From Blautia sp. SC05B48 (GTDB lineage: Bacteria > Bacillota > Clostridia > Lachnospirales > Lachnospiraceae), in the NCBI RefSeq assembly GCF_005848555.1, contig NZ_CP040518.1, positions 1,983,001-2,047,000 of the forward strand: DNA of 64,000 nt. Direction: 5' to 3'. Within the stretch, counting starts at the first letter, position 1. Every line of letters starts with the position of its first letter. A program made the translations under genes and the position numbers. Positions 1 through 7,893 of the stretch are shown piece by piece. The notes under the pieces are model-generated. The model did not search any database, was not told where the DNA came from, and saw nothing but the letters and a program-made list of their open reading frames with translations.

Positions 1-2
1 CG

Positions 3-149
3 GACGAGCTGACACAGGAGGATCTGAAGGAATTTGCACGTTTCGGTAATGCGGTGGCCAGTCTATGCGTGGAGAAAAAAGGTGCGATCCCGGCAATGCC
101 GGAGCTTGCACAGGTGGAACGCAGAATTGCAGAGGAATCGTATTCATAA
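3..149 (+). CDS. PfkB-family sugar kinase, C-terminal end (partial)
   Basis: Only the last 48 codons are inside the window; the frame is open from base 3 to TAA at 147-149. The fragment contains FARFGNAVASLCVEKKGAI followed by PAMPEL, which matches the C-terminal helix and tail of PfkB-type fructokinases/ribokinases (typical form: F-A-N-A-x-x-A-L-x-x-T-x-x-G-A-I-P-x-x-P). The family phosphorylates a sugar or nucleoside with ATP in the cytoplasm. The catalytic Asp and sugar-binding residues lie upstream of the window, so the substrate cannot be named. Fructokinase is the best guess. Confidence 0.7.
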   Translation, partial: DELTQEDLKEFARFGNAVASLCVEKKGAIPAMPELAQVERRIAEESYS

Positions 150-230
150 ACCTGTAGCAGAGTTATATCTAAATTGCGAAGCAATTGTGTTTATGAGCAT
201 GTCAGATTTATGAAAGGATGGGGTTTTGAA

Positions 231-623
231 ATGAATTTAAAAGATCAGATGAACGGAATTCAGCACGTAGGTGTGCCGACCAATGACATTGAGACAACCA
301 TTAAATTTTATGAAGCACTGGGATTTGAGATCGCTTTTCAGACAGTGAACGAGGCTGCCAATGAGAAGGTTGCTTTCCTGAAGCTTGGAAATCTTGTGAT
401 CGAGACGTACGAGAACAAAGCTGCAAAAATGGAATCCGGTGCCATCGACCATGTTGCCATTGATGTGAAGGATGTGGAGAAAGTCCACGAGCTGGTAACA
501 GCAGCCGGACTGAATACTACCAATGATGAAGTCCATTTCCTGCCGTTCTGGGAGAATGGCGTGAAGTTCTTTACCATTGAAGGCCCGAATAAGGAGAAAG
601 TGGAGTTCAGCCAGTACTTATAA
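231..623 (+). CDS. VOC/glyoxalase-fold protein
   Basis: A 130-residue protein of the vicinal oxygen chelate superfamily. Two beta-alpha-beta-beta-beta modules are visible: residues about 7-62 (starting GIQHVGVP) and about 70-130 (starting AIDHVAID). Metal-ligand positions of the family are occupied: His in QHVGVP, Glu in VIETYE, His in DHVAID and Glu in KVEFSQ. The start at 231 is chosen because AAAGGATGGGG lies just upstream; an ATG further upstream (near 211) has no ribosome binding site and adds residues absent from the family. Glyoxalase I, methylmalonyl-CoA epimerase and small-molecule binding proteins share this fold, so the substrate is not determined. Confidence 0.75.
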   Translation: MNLKDQMNGIQHVGVPTNDIETTIKFYEALGFEIAFQTVNEAANEKVAFLKLGNLVIETYENKAAKMESGAIDHVAIDVKDVEKVHELVTAAGLNTTNDEVHFLPFWENGVKFFTIEGPNKEKVEFSQYL

Positions 624-692
624 GAAGTAAATAAAGTTGTGCTCATGGGTGTGAAACAGAGTATAATGCAGATGTTTATTTTGTGTTGCATA

Positions 693-748
693 CAGCCTGT
701 CAGATATCAGATGAATTAAAGATCATCGTATGTCTGACGGGCTGTTTT
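693..748 (+). terminator. Rho-independent terminator
   Basis: The stem arms CAGCCTGTCAGA (693-704) and TCTGACGGGCTG (733-744) pair across a 28-nt loop and are followed by TTTT. It ends the VOC-protein transcript. The rest of 749-924 shows no gene; it is the upstream region of the LRR gene. Confidence 0.75.
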
Positions 749-924
749 ATGTATCAGAAAGAATTTACGGACATGGGAAAATTTCTTGCATGAAATGGAT
801 AATGAGACTACAATGAAATGCAGACGTGCTATAGAAGATCAGGATCAGCAGTAGATGAGATGATTCCTGAAGAATGAAAACGGGAAATGGATTTCGGATA
901 TCCGTTCACGTATAATGGAGAATT

Positions 925-1935
925 ATGAAAATACATTACAGAATCAAAAATAATACAATAGAAATCATCCGTTGTTACGGTACTGATGACCGGATCGTGC
1001 TTCCGGAAGAGATCAATGGTCTTCCGGTAGTCAGTGCGGCGCCGTATGCGTTTTCCGTACACAAGGATGGAGAAGAAGAGGCGGAAGTCTGGGAGAATGA
1101 AGATACATTTTCGTTTGGAGAAGAGAGGCTTCTTGCCGGCGAAGAAGTGCAGGAGATCGTTTTCCCGGATACGCTGAAGGAAATCGGAAGATATATTTTT
1201 TATGGATGCAAAAAACTGGAGCGGCTGGAGTTTTCGGATACGCTGATGCAGGTGGGAACCGGGGCATTTACGGGATGCAGCGGGTTGAAGGAGCTTGTGA
1301 TCCATCAGAAAAAGGGAACCAAATCCTGTGCGAAGGAGATTCTTGGGGAGTTATGGCAGAAGATCGATGTGGATTTTCTGTACGAAAATGGCGAGGCAAG
1401 TGGAAAACGTGCGCATATGGTTTTTCCGGAGCATTATGATGAGGCGGTGGAGAATACGCCTGCGAGAATTTTGTTTACGGAGTATCATGGATCCGGGACC
1501 AATTACCGGCAATGCTTCTATAGTAAAGAACTGGATTTCGCGGAGTATGACAGCCTGTTTGATATGGCAGTGGTGATGGATAAGCTAGAGGTCCTGGTGG
1601 ATATGAGCTTCGGACGACTTTGTTATCCGTGGCTGCTGAGTAAAAAAGCGAAGAAGCAGTATGAGGATTATATCCGGGGAAATATTAAGGATATCGGGGA
1701 ATATCTGGTGGAGAGCGGAAACTTAAATGGTTTGGAACTGCTTTCCCGGGAAAAACTCTGGAACAGAGAGGGCCTGGAACACAGTATTGATGTGGCTTCC
1801 GGAAAGAAGGATATGGAGATTTCCGCGTTTTTGATGAATGAGCGCAGCAGGATGCTGGAGGAAGAACAGAAGGTGGCCGGGGAGACAGAAGATTCAGTTC
1901 GACCGGTGAGAAGGAAACAGAAATTTCAGTTGTAA
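925..1935 (+). CDS. Leucine-rich repeat (LRR_5/BspA-like) protein
   Basis: A 336-residue protein. Residues about 1-35 (KIHYRIKNNTIEIIRCYG) and 70-125 contain BspA-type LRR_5 units: VQEIVFPDTLKEIGRYIFYG and LERLEFSDTLMQVGTGAFTG each follow the L-x-x-I-x-x-P-x-x-L-x-x-I-G-x-x-A-F-x-x-C pattern. The remaining ~200 residues are mixed charged helical sequence ending in a basic tail (RPVRRKQKFQL) with no recognised domain. No signal peptide or membrane segment is seen, so unlike classical BspA surface proteins it is probably cytoplasmic. It lies 177 bp upstream of the VWA-like/MoxR gene pair and points the same way. The LRR may be a protein-protein contact module; no enzymatic role is visible. Confidence 0.6.
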   Translation: MKIHYRIKNNTIEIIRCYGTDDRIVLPEEINGLPVVSAAPYAFSVHKDGEEEAEVWENEDTFSFGEERLLAGEEVQEIVFPDTLKEIGRYIFYGCKKLERLEFSDTLMQVGTGAFTGCSGLKELVIHQKKGTKSCAKEILGELWQKIDVDFLYENGEASGKRAHMVFPEHYDEAVENTPARILFTEYHGSGTNYRQCFYSKELDFAEYDSLFDMAVVMDKLEVLVDMSFGRLCYPWLLSKKAKKQYEDYIRGNIKDIGEYLVESGNLNGLELLSREKLWNREGLEHSIDVASGKKDMEISAFLMNERSRMLEEEQKVAGETEDSVRPVRRKQKFQL

Positions 1936-2112
1936 GTTGGAAGTGCCCACTGATAACTGCGGAGTGACTGCACTAACTTTATAACATATGTGAGTATGTG
2001 AAAAATAAGTTGCATGTAGATAGATTACGATATTATGAAGTAGTAATGGCAATTATAGTAGTTTCTGAGAGAACTATAATGAAGACAGAATTGTGACAGC
2101 AGATCAGAGGGG

Positions 2113-3501
2113 GTGAGAATTCTGAGTGAAATAGAAATAACCGAAAATAACAAAAATAACTATCTATCCGGTCAGGGATCCAATTCCCAGGAAGCAGCCC
2201 AGCGTCTCCAGGACATCGGCAGCAGCATCCTGCGGGCGGCAAGAGACGAGCTGTATCTGGGCATGCGCTTTCTGGACGTGGCGCTGAGCAGCTTTGTTTA
2301 TCGGATGGATGGTTCGGTCAGTCCATTTGGAACAGACGGGGCTGTGATATACTTCCATCCGGCGCAGCTTGGCGGGCTTTATAGGGAGAACCGGATACTT
2401 GTGAACCGGGGATATCTTCACATGGTGTTCCACTGTATTTTCCGACATTTCGGAAAGCCAGGGGCAGACAAGCGCCTATGGAATTTAAGCTGTGACATTG
2501 CGGTGGAGCATATGATCGACGGTATTTATCACCGCTCAGTCCGATATTCCAGAAGTCTTCTTCGGAGGGAGACCTACCGTCTTCTGGAAAAGGAAAAGAA
2601 GACGTTGAATGCGGAGTGGATCTACAAGATTTTGAAAGAACAGTTCCTGAAGGAAAAAGAACTGCTGCAGCTGGAAAAAGAGTTCTATGTGGATGATCAC
2701 AAATACTGGGTCAACCAGCAGCCGAATCAGAAACCCAATCCCCTGATGAGCAAAAAATGGGGAGATATCAGCGATGGGATCGAAACAGACCTGGAGACTT
2801 TTTCCAGGGAGGCAGGAGAACAGGACGGAGATTTTCTGGATCAGCTGAAAATAGAGAACAGAGAACGGTATGATTACCGGGATTTTCTGCGGAAGTTTGC
2901 GGTATTCCGGGAAGAGCTGACGGTAGATCCGGATAGCTTTGATCATAATTTTTATACCTATGGGCTTTCTCTTTATGGGAATATGCCGCTGATTGAACCC
3001 CTGGAAACCAGAGAAGTGAAAAAAGTTTCGGAATTTGTCATCGTGATCGATACCTCCATGTCCTGTTCTGGGGAACTGGTGCGGAGATTTCTGGAGGAAA
3101 CTTACGGAATCTTAAGTGACAGCGGGAATTTTTTCCAAAAGGTAAATATACACATTATCCAGTGTGACGAGAAGGTGCATTCAGATGTGAAAATCACCGG
3201 CAGAGAAGAACTGCAGGATTACATGGATAGTCTGGAGCTTTACGGCGATGGGGGCACAGATTTTCGCCCGGCTTTTGCTTATGTGGAAGAGCTGATGGAG
3301 AAACGAGAGTTTGAAAATCTGAAAGGCCTGGTGTATTTTACAGACGGTTACGGCATTTTTCCGGCAAAGATGCCGCCATACCGGACTGCATTTGCATTTA
3401 TGGAGCAGGAGCCGGAGGATGTGGATATCCCGGCCTGGGCCATGAAGCTGGTGATCACGGAGGATGAACTGGAGGATAAGCGGGATACGTCGATAAAGTA
3501 A
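2113..3501 (+). CDS. VWA-like protein with degenerate metallopeptidase domain (DUF2201 type)
   Basis: About 462 residues. The N-terminal half resembles the putative metallopeptidase domain of DUF2201 proteins. At residue 103 it reads HMVFH where active relatives have HExxH, followed by NLSCDIAVE, the counterpart of the family's N-x-A-C-D-x-A motif. The C-terminal part from about residue 305 is a VWA-like fold with a MIDAS-type D-T-S-M-S motif (about residue 312) and GDGGTDF further on. These proteins form an operon with MoxR AAA ATPases, as here (next gene 93 bp away), and are thought to act as chaperone-like pairs that load metals or remodel partners. The start is uncertain: GTG 2113 lies right after AGAGG; a CTG a few codons later would have better spacing. 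Confidence 0.7.
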   Translation: MRILSEIEITENNKNNYLSGQGSNSQEAAQRLQDIGSSILRAARDELYLGMRFLDVALSSFVYRMDGSVSPFGTDGAVIYFHPAQLGGLYRENRILVNRGYLHMVFHCIFRHFGKPGADKRLWNLSCDIAVEHMIDGIYHRSVRYSRSLLRRETYRLLEKEKKTLNAEWIYKILKEQFLKEKELLQLEKEFYVDDHKYWVNQQPNQKPNPLMSKKWGDISDGIETDLETFSREAGEQDGDFLDQLKIENRERYDYRDFLRKFAVFREELTVDPDSFDHNFYTYGLSLYGNMPLIEPLETREVKKVSEFVIVIDTSMSCSGELVRRFLEETYGILSDSGNFFQKVNIHIIQCDEKVHSDVKITGREELQDYMDSLELYGDGGTDFRPAFAYVEELMEKREFENLKGLVYFTDGYGIFPAKMPPYRTAFAFMEQEPEDVDIPAWAMKLVITEDELEDKRDTSIK

Positions 3502-3594
3502 TCCGCTGCAGGCAGGAAATGAGATATTTTGGATCAGAGAAACGTGCAGCCGTGAGACAAAGAGAAGCATACAGAAGGAGACAATAAGAAAACC

Positions 3595-5181
3595 ATGAAC
3601 ATAAAACGAGCAAAACAGGAGATCAGAGATTCCATAGAAGCATATCTTGCAAAAGACGAATTCGGTGAGTACCGGATCCCGGCAATCCGTCAGAGACCGA
3701 TCCTTCTTATGGGCCCTCCGGGAATCGGAAAGACACAGGTTATGGAGCAGATCGCAAGGGAATGCGGGATTGCCCTTGTTTCTTATACTATTACCCACCA
3801 CACCAGACAGAGTGCCGTGGGACTTCCTTTCATTGTAAAAAAGAATTACGGTGAGGAAGAATTTTCTGTCACGGAATATACCATGAGTGAGATCATTTCA
3901 TCCGTTTACGACAAAATGGAAAAAACAGGTCTGAAAGAAGGCATCCTGTTCATTGATGAGATCAACTGCGTATCTGAAACACTGGCACCGATGATGCTGC
4001 AGTTCCTTCAGGGAAAAACCTTCGGAAACCAGAAGGTGCCGGAAGGCTGGGTAATCGTCACAGCAGGCAACCCGCCGGAATATAACAAATCCGTCCGGGA
4101 ATTCGATGTGGTCACTCTGGACCGTATCAAGAAGATTGATGTGGAGGCAGACTTTGATGTATGGAAGGAATACGCCTACCAGCAGGGAATTCATCCGGCG
4201 GTGATCTCCTATCTGGAGCTTCGCAGAAAAAATTTCTACAGGGTGGAGAATACCGTAGACGGAAAGATCTTTGCCACAGCCAGAGGCTGGGAGGATCTTT
4301 CACGTCTGATCCAGGTTTATGAGATCCTTGGAAAAACCGTAGACCGTGAGGTGGTCAGCCAGTACATCCAGCACAGGATGATCGCGAAGGATTTCGCCAG
4401 CTATCTGGCTCTTTATTATAAGTACAGAACGGATTATAAAGTGGAGGACATCCTGAAAGGAAAGTGGGATTCCATTACCCTGGGTAAGATCCGCACGGCC
4501 TCTCTGGATGAGCATCTGAGCATTGTAAGCCTTCTCAATGGAAAGCTCAGCGAGCTTTTTACAGAATGCTATCTTACCGATGCCTATCTCACGAAACTGT
4601 ATGATTATATGGTGTACTTCAGAGAAGATCAGGACATCCTCACAGCAAAAAATCTCATGGAAAAAGCAGAGGCGGATCTTGAAAAGGACAAAAAGAGTGA
4701 GCTTCTTACAAAACAGCAGGAGCGTATACAGAAACGTGTTGTGTCATTCTTTGAAAATGCGTCCGGATTGAAATCAGCTTCGGAATCAACCGGATCAGAT
4801 AAAACCGGATCAGGTTCAGAGCCGGCAGGAGGCAGAAGTGCTGCAGCAGAATCGGAAGTTTTATCGTCAAACAGGAACTATGAGTTTGTGAAAGCCCTCT
4901 TTGAATCCGAAACCGAAGCCTACGAAAACCGAACCGACGAAATATCCTTTACTCTTCAGAACGTTTTCGACTTTATGGAAGCTGCCTTTGGGGACAGTCA
5001 GGAAATGGTGGCATTTATCACGGAACTGAATGCCAACTACTATAGTCTCTGGTTCATTCGGGAGAACGGTTCCGACCAGTATTACAGGCATAATAAAGGT
5101 CTTCTTTTTGACGACCGCCAGAAAATGATTCTGGGTCAGATGGAGGAAGTGGAAAACATTCTCAATAATGGAATAATGTAA
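3595..5181 (+). CDS. MoxR-family AAA+ ATPase
   Basis: A 528-residue AAA+ ATPase. Walker A is GPPGIGKT (residues 40-47), Walker B is LFIDEINC (about 118-125), and a sensor-1 style VTAGNPPEYN follows near residue 155. Residues about 390-430 are a Ser/Gly/Glu-rich linker (SASESTGSDKTGSGSEP), then a C-terminal helical region. MoxR ATPases work with VWA proteins to mature or assemble other proteins, and the gene directly upstream encodes such a partner, so the two are very likely a functional pair. The AGGAG at 3576-3580 is about 14 nt from the ATG, further than usual; no better in-frame start exists upstream. An insertion sequence lies just downstream. Confidence 0.85.
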   Translation: MNIKRAKQEIRDSIEAYLAKDEFGEYRIPAIRQRPILLMGPPGIGKTQVMEQIARECGIALVSYTITHHTRQSAVGLPFIVKKNYGEEEFSVTEYTMSEIISSVYDKMEKTGLKEGILFIDEINCVSETLAPMMLQFLQGKTFGNQKVPEGWVIVTAGNPPEYNKSVREFDVVTLDRIKKIDVEADFDVWKEYAYQQGIHPAVISYLELRRKNFYRVENTVDGKIFATARGWEDLSRLIQVYEILGKTVDREVVSQYIQHRMIAKDFASYLALYYKYRTDYKVEDILKGKWDSITLGKIRTASLDEHLSIVSLLNGKLSELFTECYLTDAYLTKLYDYMVYFREDQDILTAKNLMEKAEADLEKDKKSELLTKQQERIQKRVVSFFENASGLKSASESTGSDKTGSGSEPAGGRSAAAESEVLSSNRNYEFVKALFESETEAYENRTDEISFTLQNVFDFMEAAFGDSQEMVAFITELNANYYSLWFIRENGSDQYYRHNKGLLFDDRQKMILGQMEEVENILNNGIM

Positions 5182-5203
5182 TATGTCTTACCAATTTATT
5201 ATT

Positions 5204-5211
5204 TACTATTG
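5204..5211. repeat. IS target site duplication, left copy
   Basis: TACTATTG immediately before the left inverted repeat; identical to 6541-6548 after the right end. The two copies define the insertion exactly. Confidence 0.9.
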
Positions 5212-6540
5212 CTATAAATGAGCAAGTTCGTGATTTTGCATAAAAGAAAGACACCTCGATTCCATGTGTTGTATAATGAAAGTGCCAAAACAAACATTTG
5301 CAACATTTACGAAAGAAGGTGTCTCTCGCAAATACTATACATCATTCCTCATTCATATACAACCAGTTTAAAAAATTAAACTTATGCAAATTTTATTCGA
5401 ACCGAGTAATAAACCATCTTATGAGTATCCTAATCAGTATTTTCATTTCAGGATATCATGGAAAAACCACGGACTTTGCTAAAAACAGTTCCTGCCACAG
5501 AACTACGATTGCCCATTTCCTCAATTCCGGAAAATGGGATGATTCCTTACTTTCAGATACGTTAAAATGCTCTGTCATTGAGATTATTTATTCAGAAGCA
5601 GCACGCACCGGAAAACCTGTTCTCTGTATTGTGGACGATACGATTGCTTCAAAGACAAAGCCTTCGTCACAGGCTTTACATCCGATTGAAGATGCGTATT
5701 TTCACCAATCCCATTTAAAGGGAAAACCGGATTACGGGCATCAGGCAGTTGCTGTTATGCTTTCCTGCAATGGCATTGTTCTGAACTATGCTTTTGTAAT
5801 GTACAATAAGTCAATTTCCAAGATTGACATTGTACAAAGCATTGCAAAGGAGCTGCCTGTTCCACCGGTAATGTCCTATTTTCTTTGCGACTGCTGGTAT
5901 GTTTCTGAAAAGATAATCAATACCTTTGCACAGAGAGGGTTCCATACCATCGGTGCTTTGAAAACAAACCGTTTGCTGTATCCATCGGGAATGAAAAAGA
6001 AACTTCGTGAACTGGCCGCCGAATTGTCTGTTACACATCGTGAATTTGACCTTGTGACAGTCAAAAAACGAAACTATTATGTGTACCGGTACGAGGGAAA
6101 CCTCAACGGCATAGAAAATGCGGTAGTTCTTTTGAGTTATCCGGAAAAAGCATTTGGTAATCCCAAAGCATTGCGTGCTTTCATCAGTACAAACGCAGCC
6201 CTGTCTACACAGGAGATTCTTTCCTGGTATGTGTGTCGATGGCCGATTGAAGTATTTTTCCGCCAGTGTAAGGATAAACTGGCACTGGACAGCTATCAGA
6301 TACGCTCTGCACAGGGAATCAAAAGGTACTGGCTACTTATGTCACTGGCACATTTCATGTGTGCAGTGGGTACTGGTAGGTTCTGTTCGTTTGAAACTGG
6401 ATATCACGAAATCTGTGATACCATTCAGCTGGAAAAGTATCGTTATCTTTTTCAATGCGCAAAGGAAAGCAATGATTTTGATTCATTTATGAAATTCGCA
6501 GTGTAGTTTTGTGCAATTTTTCAAATTTGCTCATTTATAG
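5212..6540 (+). mobile_element. Complete 1329-bp insertion sequence, IS4-like
   Basis: The ends are 34-bp imperfect inverted repeats: the left end begins CTATAAATGAGCAA and the complement of the right end begins with the same 14 bases, with 27 of 34 positions matching overall. An 8-bp direct repeat TACTATTG flanks both sides. One transposase gene fills the element. The intact frame, matched ends and identical target duplications indicate a recent, potentially active insertion. It sits between the MoxR gene and the FadR-type regulator gene. Family placement (IS4 superfamily, DDE type) is from the transposase motifs; the exact subgroup was not determined. Confidence 0.93.
5298..6506 (+). CDS. 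DDE transposase of the insertion sequence
   Basis: A 402-residue transposase if the TTG at 5298 is used, or 395 from the GTG at 5319; neither has a good ribosome binding site, so the start is uncertain. The catalytic triad is visible: D113/D114 in CIVDDTIASKT, D198 in FLCDCWY, and E318 in CRWPIEVFFRQCKD, which fits the Y/W-x2-E-x3-R-x2-K signature of IS4-type transposases. An N-terminal helix-turn-helix-like region (KNSSCHRTTIAHFLNSGKWD) precedes the DDE domain and probably binds the element ends. The frame is uninterrupted and spans nearly the whole element. Confidence 0.88.
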   Translation: MQHLRKKVSLANTIHHSSFIYNQFKKLNLCKFYSNRVINHLMSILISIFISGYHGKTTDFAKNSSCHRTTIAHFLNSGKWDDSLLSDTLKCSVIEIIYSEAARTGKPVLCIVDDTIASKTKPSSQALHPIEDAYFHQSHLKGKPDYGHQAVAVMLSCNGIVLNYAFVMYNKSISKIDIVQSIAKELPVPPVMSYFLCDCWYVSEKIINTFAQRGFHTIGALKTNRLLYPSGMKKKLRELAAELSVTHREFDLVTVKKRNYYVYRYEGNLNGIENAVVLLSYPEKAFGNPKALRAFISTNAALSTQEILSWYVCRWPIEVFFRQCKDKLALDSYQIRSAQGIKRYWLLMSLAHFMCAVGTGRFCSFETGYHEICDTIQLEKYRYLFQCAKESNDFDSFMKFAV

Positions 6541-6548
6541 TACTATTG
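6541..6548. repeat. IS target site duplication, right copy
   Basis: TACTATTG directly after the right end of the IS, identical to 5204-5211. Its last three bases (TTG) are also the start of the -35 box of the next promoter. Confidence 0.9.
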
Positions 6549-6574
6549 ATTAAATTGGGGAATTATCGTATAAT
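6546..6574 (+). promoter_or_regulatory. Promoter of the FadR-type regulator gene
   Basis: -35 TTGATT (6546-6551), 17-nt spacer, -10 TATAAT (6569-6574). The -35 box straddles the right target duplication and native DNA, so the duplicated 8 bp restore it. About 190 nt of leader follow before the regulator start; no TGGT-N3-ACCA operator is seen here. Confidence 0.7.
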
Positions 6575-6770
6575 ATTTACTATAAAAGTCCGGAAAATAG
6601 AGAGGGCAAATAGTCAAAATGCACAGACTGGCTGAATAGCTGCAGAGCGATTATATGGTGCAGAACTGCATGATGACTGAGAATGGTGAATATCCACTTG
6701 TCTATATTCCGGAATTTTTATGTAAAGGAAGGCAACACAATAATAAAGGAAGGCGGCCGAAACGGACGAC

Positions 6771-7505
6771 ATGTTTACAAAGATTACAGAAGAACGAGCA
6801 TTTGACGGAATATTAGTGCAGATCATAGAAAATATCCGGCGGGGAGAACTGAAGCCGGGGGACACTTTACCTGCGGAACGTGTTATGGCAGAATCACTGG
6901 GAGTTTCCAGACCTGCTGTCCGTGAAGTCCTGCGGGCACTGGAGCTGATGGGAATTGTCACAACGGTCCGCGGCGGAGCCAACTATATTACCGAGAATAT
7001 GGATCAGTGGCTTTCTGCACCACTGGCCCTTCTTTTTCAGCTGAATAACAGCCATGTACAGCAGGTGCAGGAACTTCGTTCTGCGCTGGAGCAGGAGGCT
7101 GCGCTTCTTGCAGCCGGGAAGTGTACAGAGAAGGATGCATTAGATCTGCGTTCCATCCTGGCACAGCTGGAGAGCTCAGAGGACGAGAAAGCTCGTGCAG
7201 GTCTTGATAAGAAGCTTCATACGAAGATCGGCAGGATCGCAGGGAATCCTATGATCTATAATGTTCTGGATGCGGCAGCGCAGCTGACAGAGGAGATCAT
7301 TTCCGGTACCCGAGCTTATATTATGCAGAAACATAATTCCGCTCTTGAGGTGGATGACCAGCACAGAAGACTGGTGGAAGCCATTATTTCCGGAGACCGG
7401 AACCAGGCGGAGAGGCTGATGCGCGAACATATGGAAACCATTGAGAAATATATAATGGAGATCGCACAGCAGCAGGGTGAGAACAGCCTTGTATTTCATC
7501 GCTGA
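6771..7505 (+). CDS. GntR/FadR-family transcriptional regulator
   Basis: A 244-residue regulator. Residues about 8-72 form the GntR winged helix-turn-helix (GELKPGDTLPAERVMAE, then GVSRPAVREVLRALE and a GIV..VRGGANYI wing). Residues about 85-230 form an all-helical FCD effector domain that usually binds a small carboxylic acid through conserved Asp/His residues (candidates D165 region, H171, H220 region). It lies directly upstream of an Ldh2-type dehydrogenase and malic enzyme, whose promoter holds three TGGT-N3-ACCA-type operators, the site class bound by FadR/LldR proteins. It is therefore likely a malate- or lactate-responsive repressor of those genes (inference). Confidence 0.88.
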   Translation: MFTKITEERAFDGILVQIIENIRRGELKPGDTLPAERVMAESLGVSRPAVREVLRALELMGIVTTVRGGANYITENMDQWLSAPLALLFQLNNSHVQQVQELRSALEQEAALLAAGKCTEKDALDLRSILAQLESSEDEKARAGLDKKLHTKIGRIAGNPMIYNVLDAAAQLTEEIISGTRAYIMQKHNSALEVDDQHRRLVEAIISGDRNQAERLMREHMETIEKYIMEIAQQQGENSLVFHR

Positions 7506-7552
7506 TCCACTTGAAAAAAATAAATAAAATTTCAGTAAAAATCCCGTTGATC

Positions 7553-7563
7553 TGGTAAGACCA
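7553..7563 (+). promoter_or_regulatory. Operator 1, FadR/LldR-type
   Basis: TGGTAAGACCA fits TGGT-N3-ACCA. It lies just upstream of the -35 box of the dehydrogenase promoter. Confidence 0.7.
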
Positions 7564-7566
7564 CTA

Positions 7567-7595
7567 TTGATTTTGGTAAGACCGCGTGCTATAAT
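7567..7595 (+). promoter_or_regulatory. Promoter of the dehydrogenase-malic enzyme operon
   Basis: -35 TTGATT (7567-7572), 17-nt spacer, consensus -10 TATAAT (7590-7595). An operator half-overlaps the spacer. It shares ACTATTGATT with the promoter of the regulator gene at 6542-6551. Confidence 0.8.
7574..7584 (+). promoter_or_regulatory. Operator 2, FadR/LldR-type
   Basis: TGGTAAGACCG, one mismatch from operator 1, inside the -35/-10 spacer. Binding here would block RNA polymerase. Confidence 0.65.
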
Positions 7596-7605
7596 AGGGA
7601 ATGTA

Positions 7606-7618
7606 TTGGTAATACCAA
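7606..7618 (+). promoter_or_regulatory. Operator 3, FadR/LldR-type
   Basis: TTGGTAATACCAA, a perfect palindrome about a central base, at roughly +5 to +17 of the predicted transcript. With operators 1 and 2 it makes three sites around one promoter. Confidence 0.7.
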
Positions 7619-7655
7619 AAAGTTTGATATTATGGCAGCATCCCGAAGGCTTCAT

Positions 7656-7790
7656 GAGACGAGACAACATAAGACGAGACAGCTTGAGACGAGACAACAT
7701 GAGACAAGACAACGTAGGATGAGACAGCACAAGTTGAGGCAGCACAAGTTGAGGCAGCATGAGGCAGGACAGCGTAAGACGAGACAGCAC
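7656..7790 (+). repeat. 15-bp tandem repeat array in the dehydrogenase leader
   Basis: Nine contiguous 15-bp units, from GAGACGAGACAACAT (7656-7670) to AAGACGAGACAGCAC (7776-7790), each of the form R-A-G-A-C-G-A-G-A-C-A-A/G-C-N-T/C with substitutions but no length change. It lies in the untranslated leader between the operators and the dehydrogenase start, and fills the largest part of the 388-bp gene-free stretch 7506-7893. The open frame through it (5-residue period, e.g. HETRQ) has no ribosome binding site. The function is unknown. Confidence 0.9.
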
Positions 7791-7893
7791 AGGATGAAGG
7801 TTACTGTACCCCTGCAGTATTATATAAAGTATGCTGCGGGTCACAGCGTGGGCAGTAACCTGCCGGACATATCAGGAGAAAGGACTTGCGATT

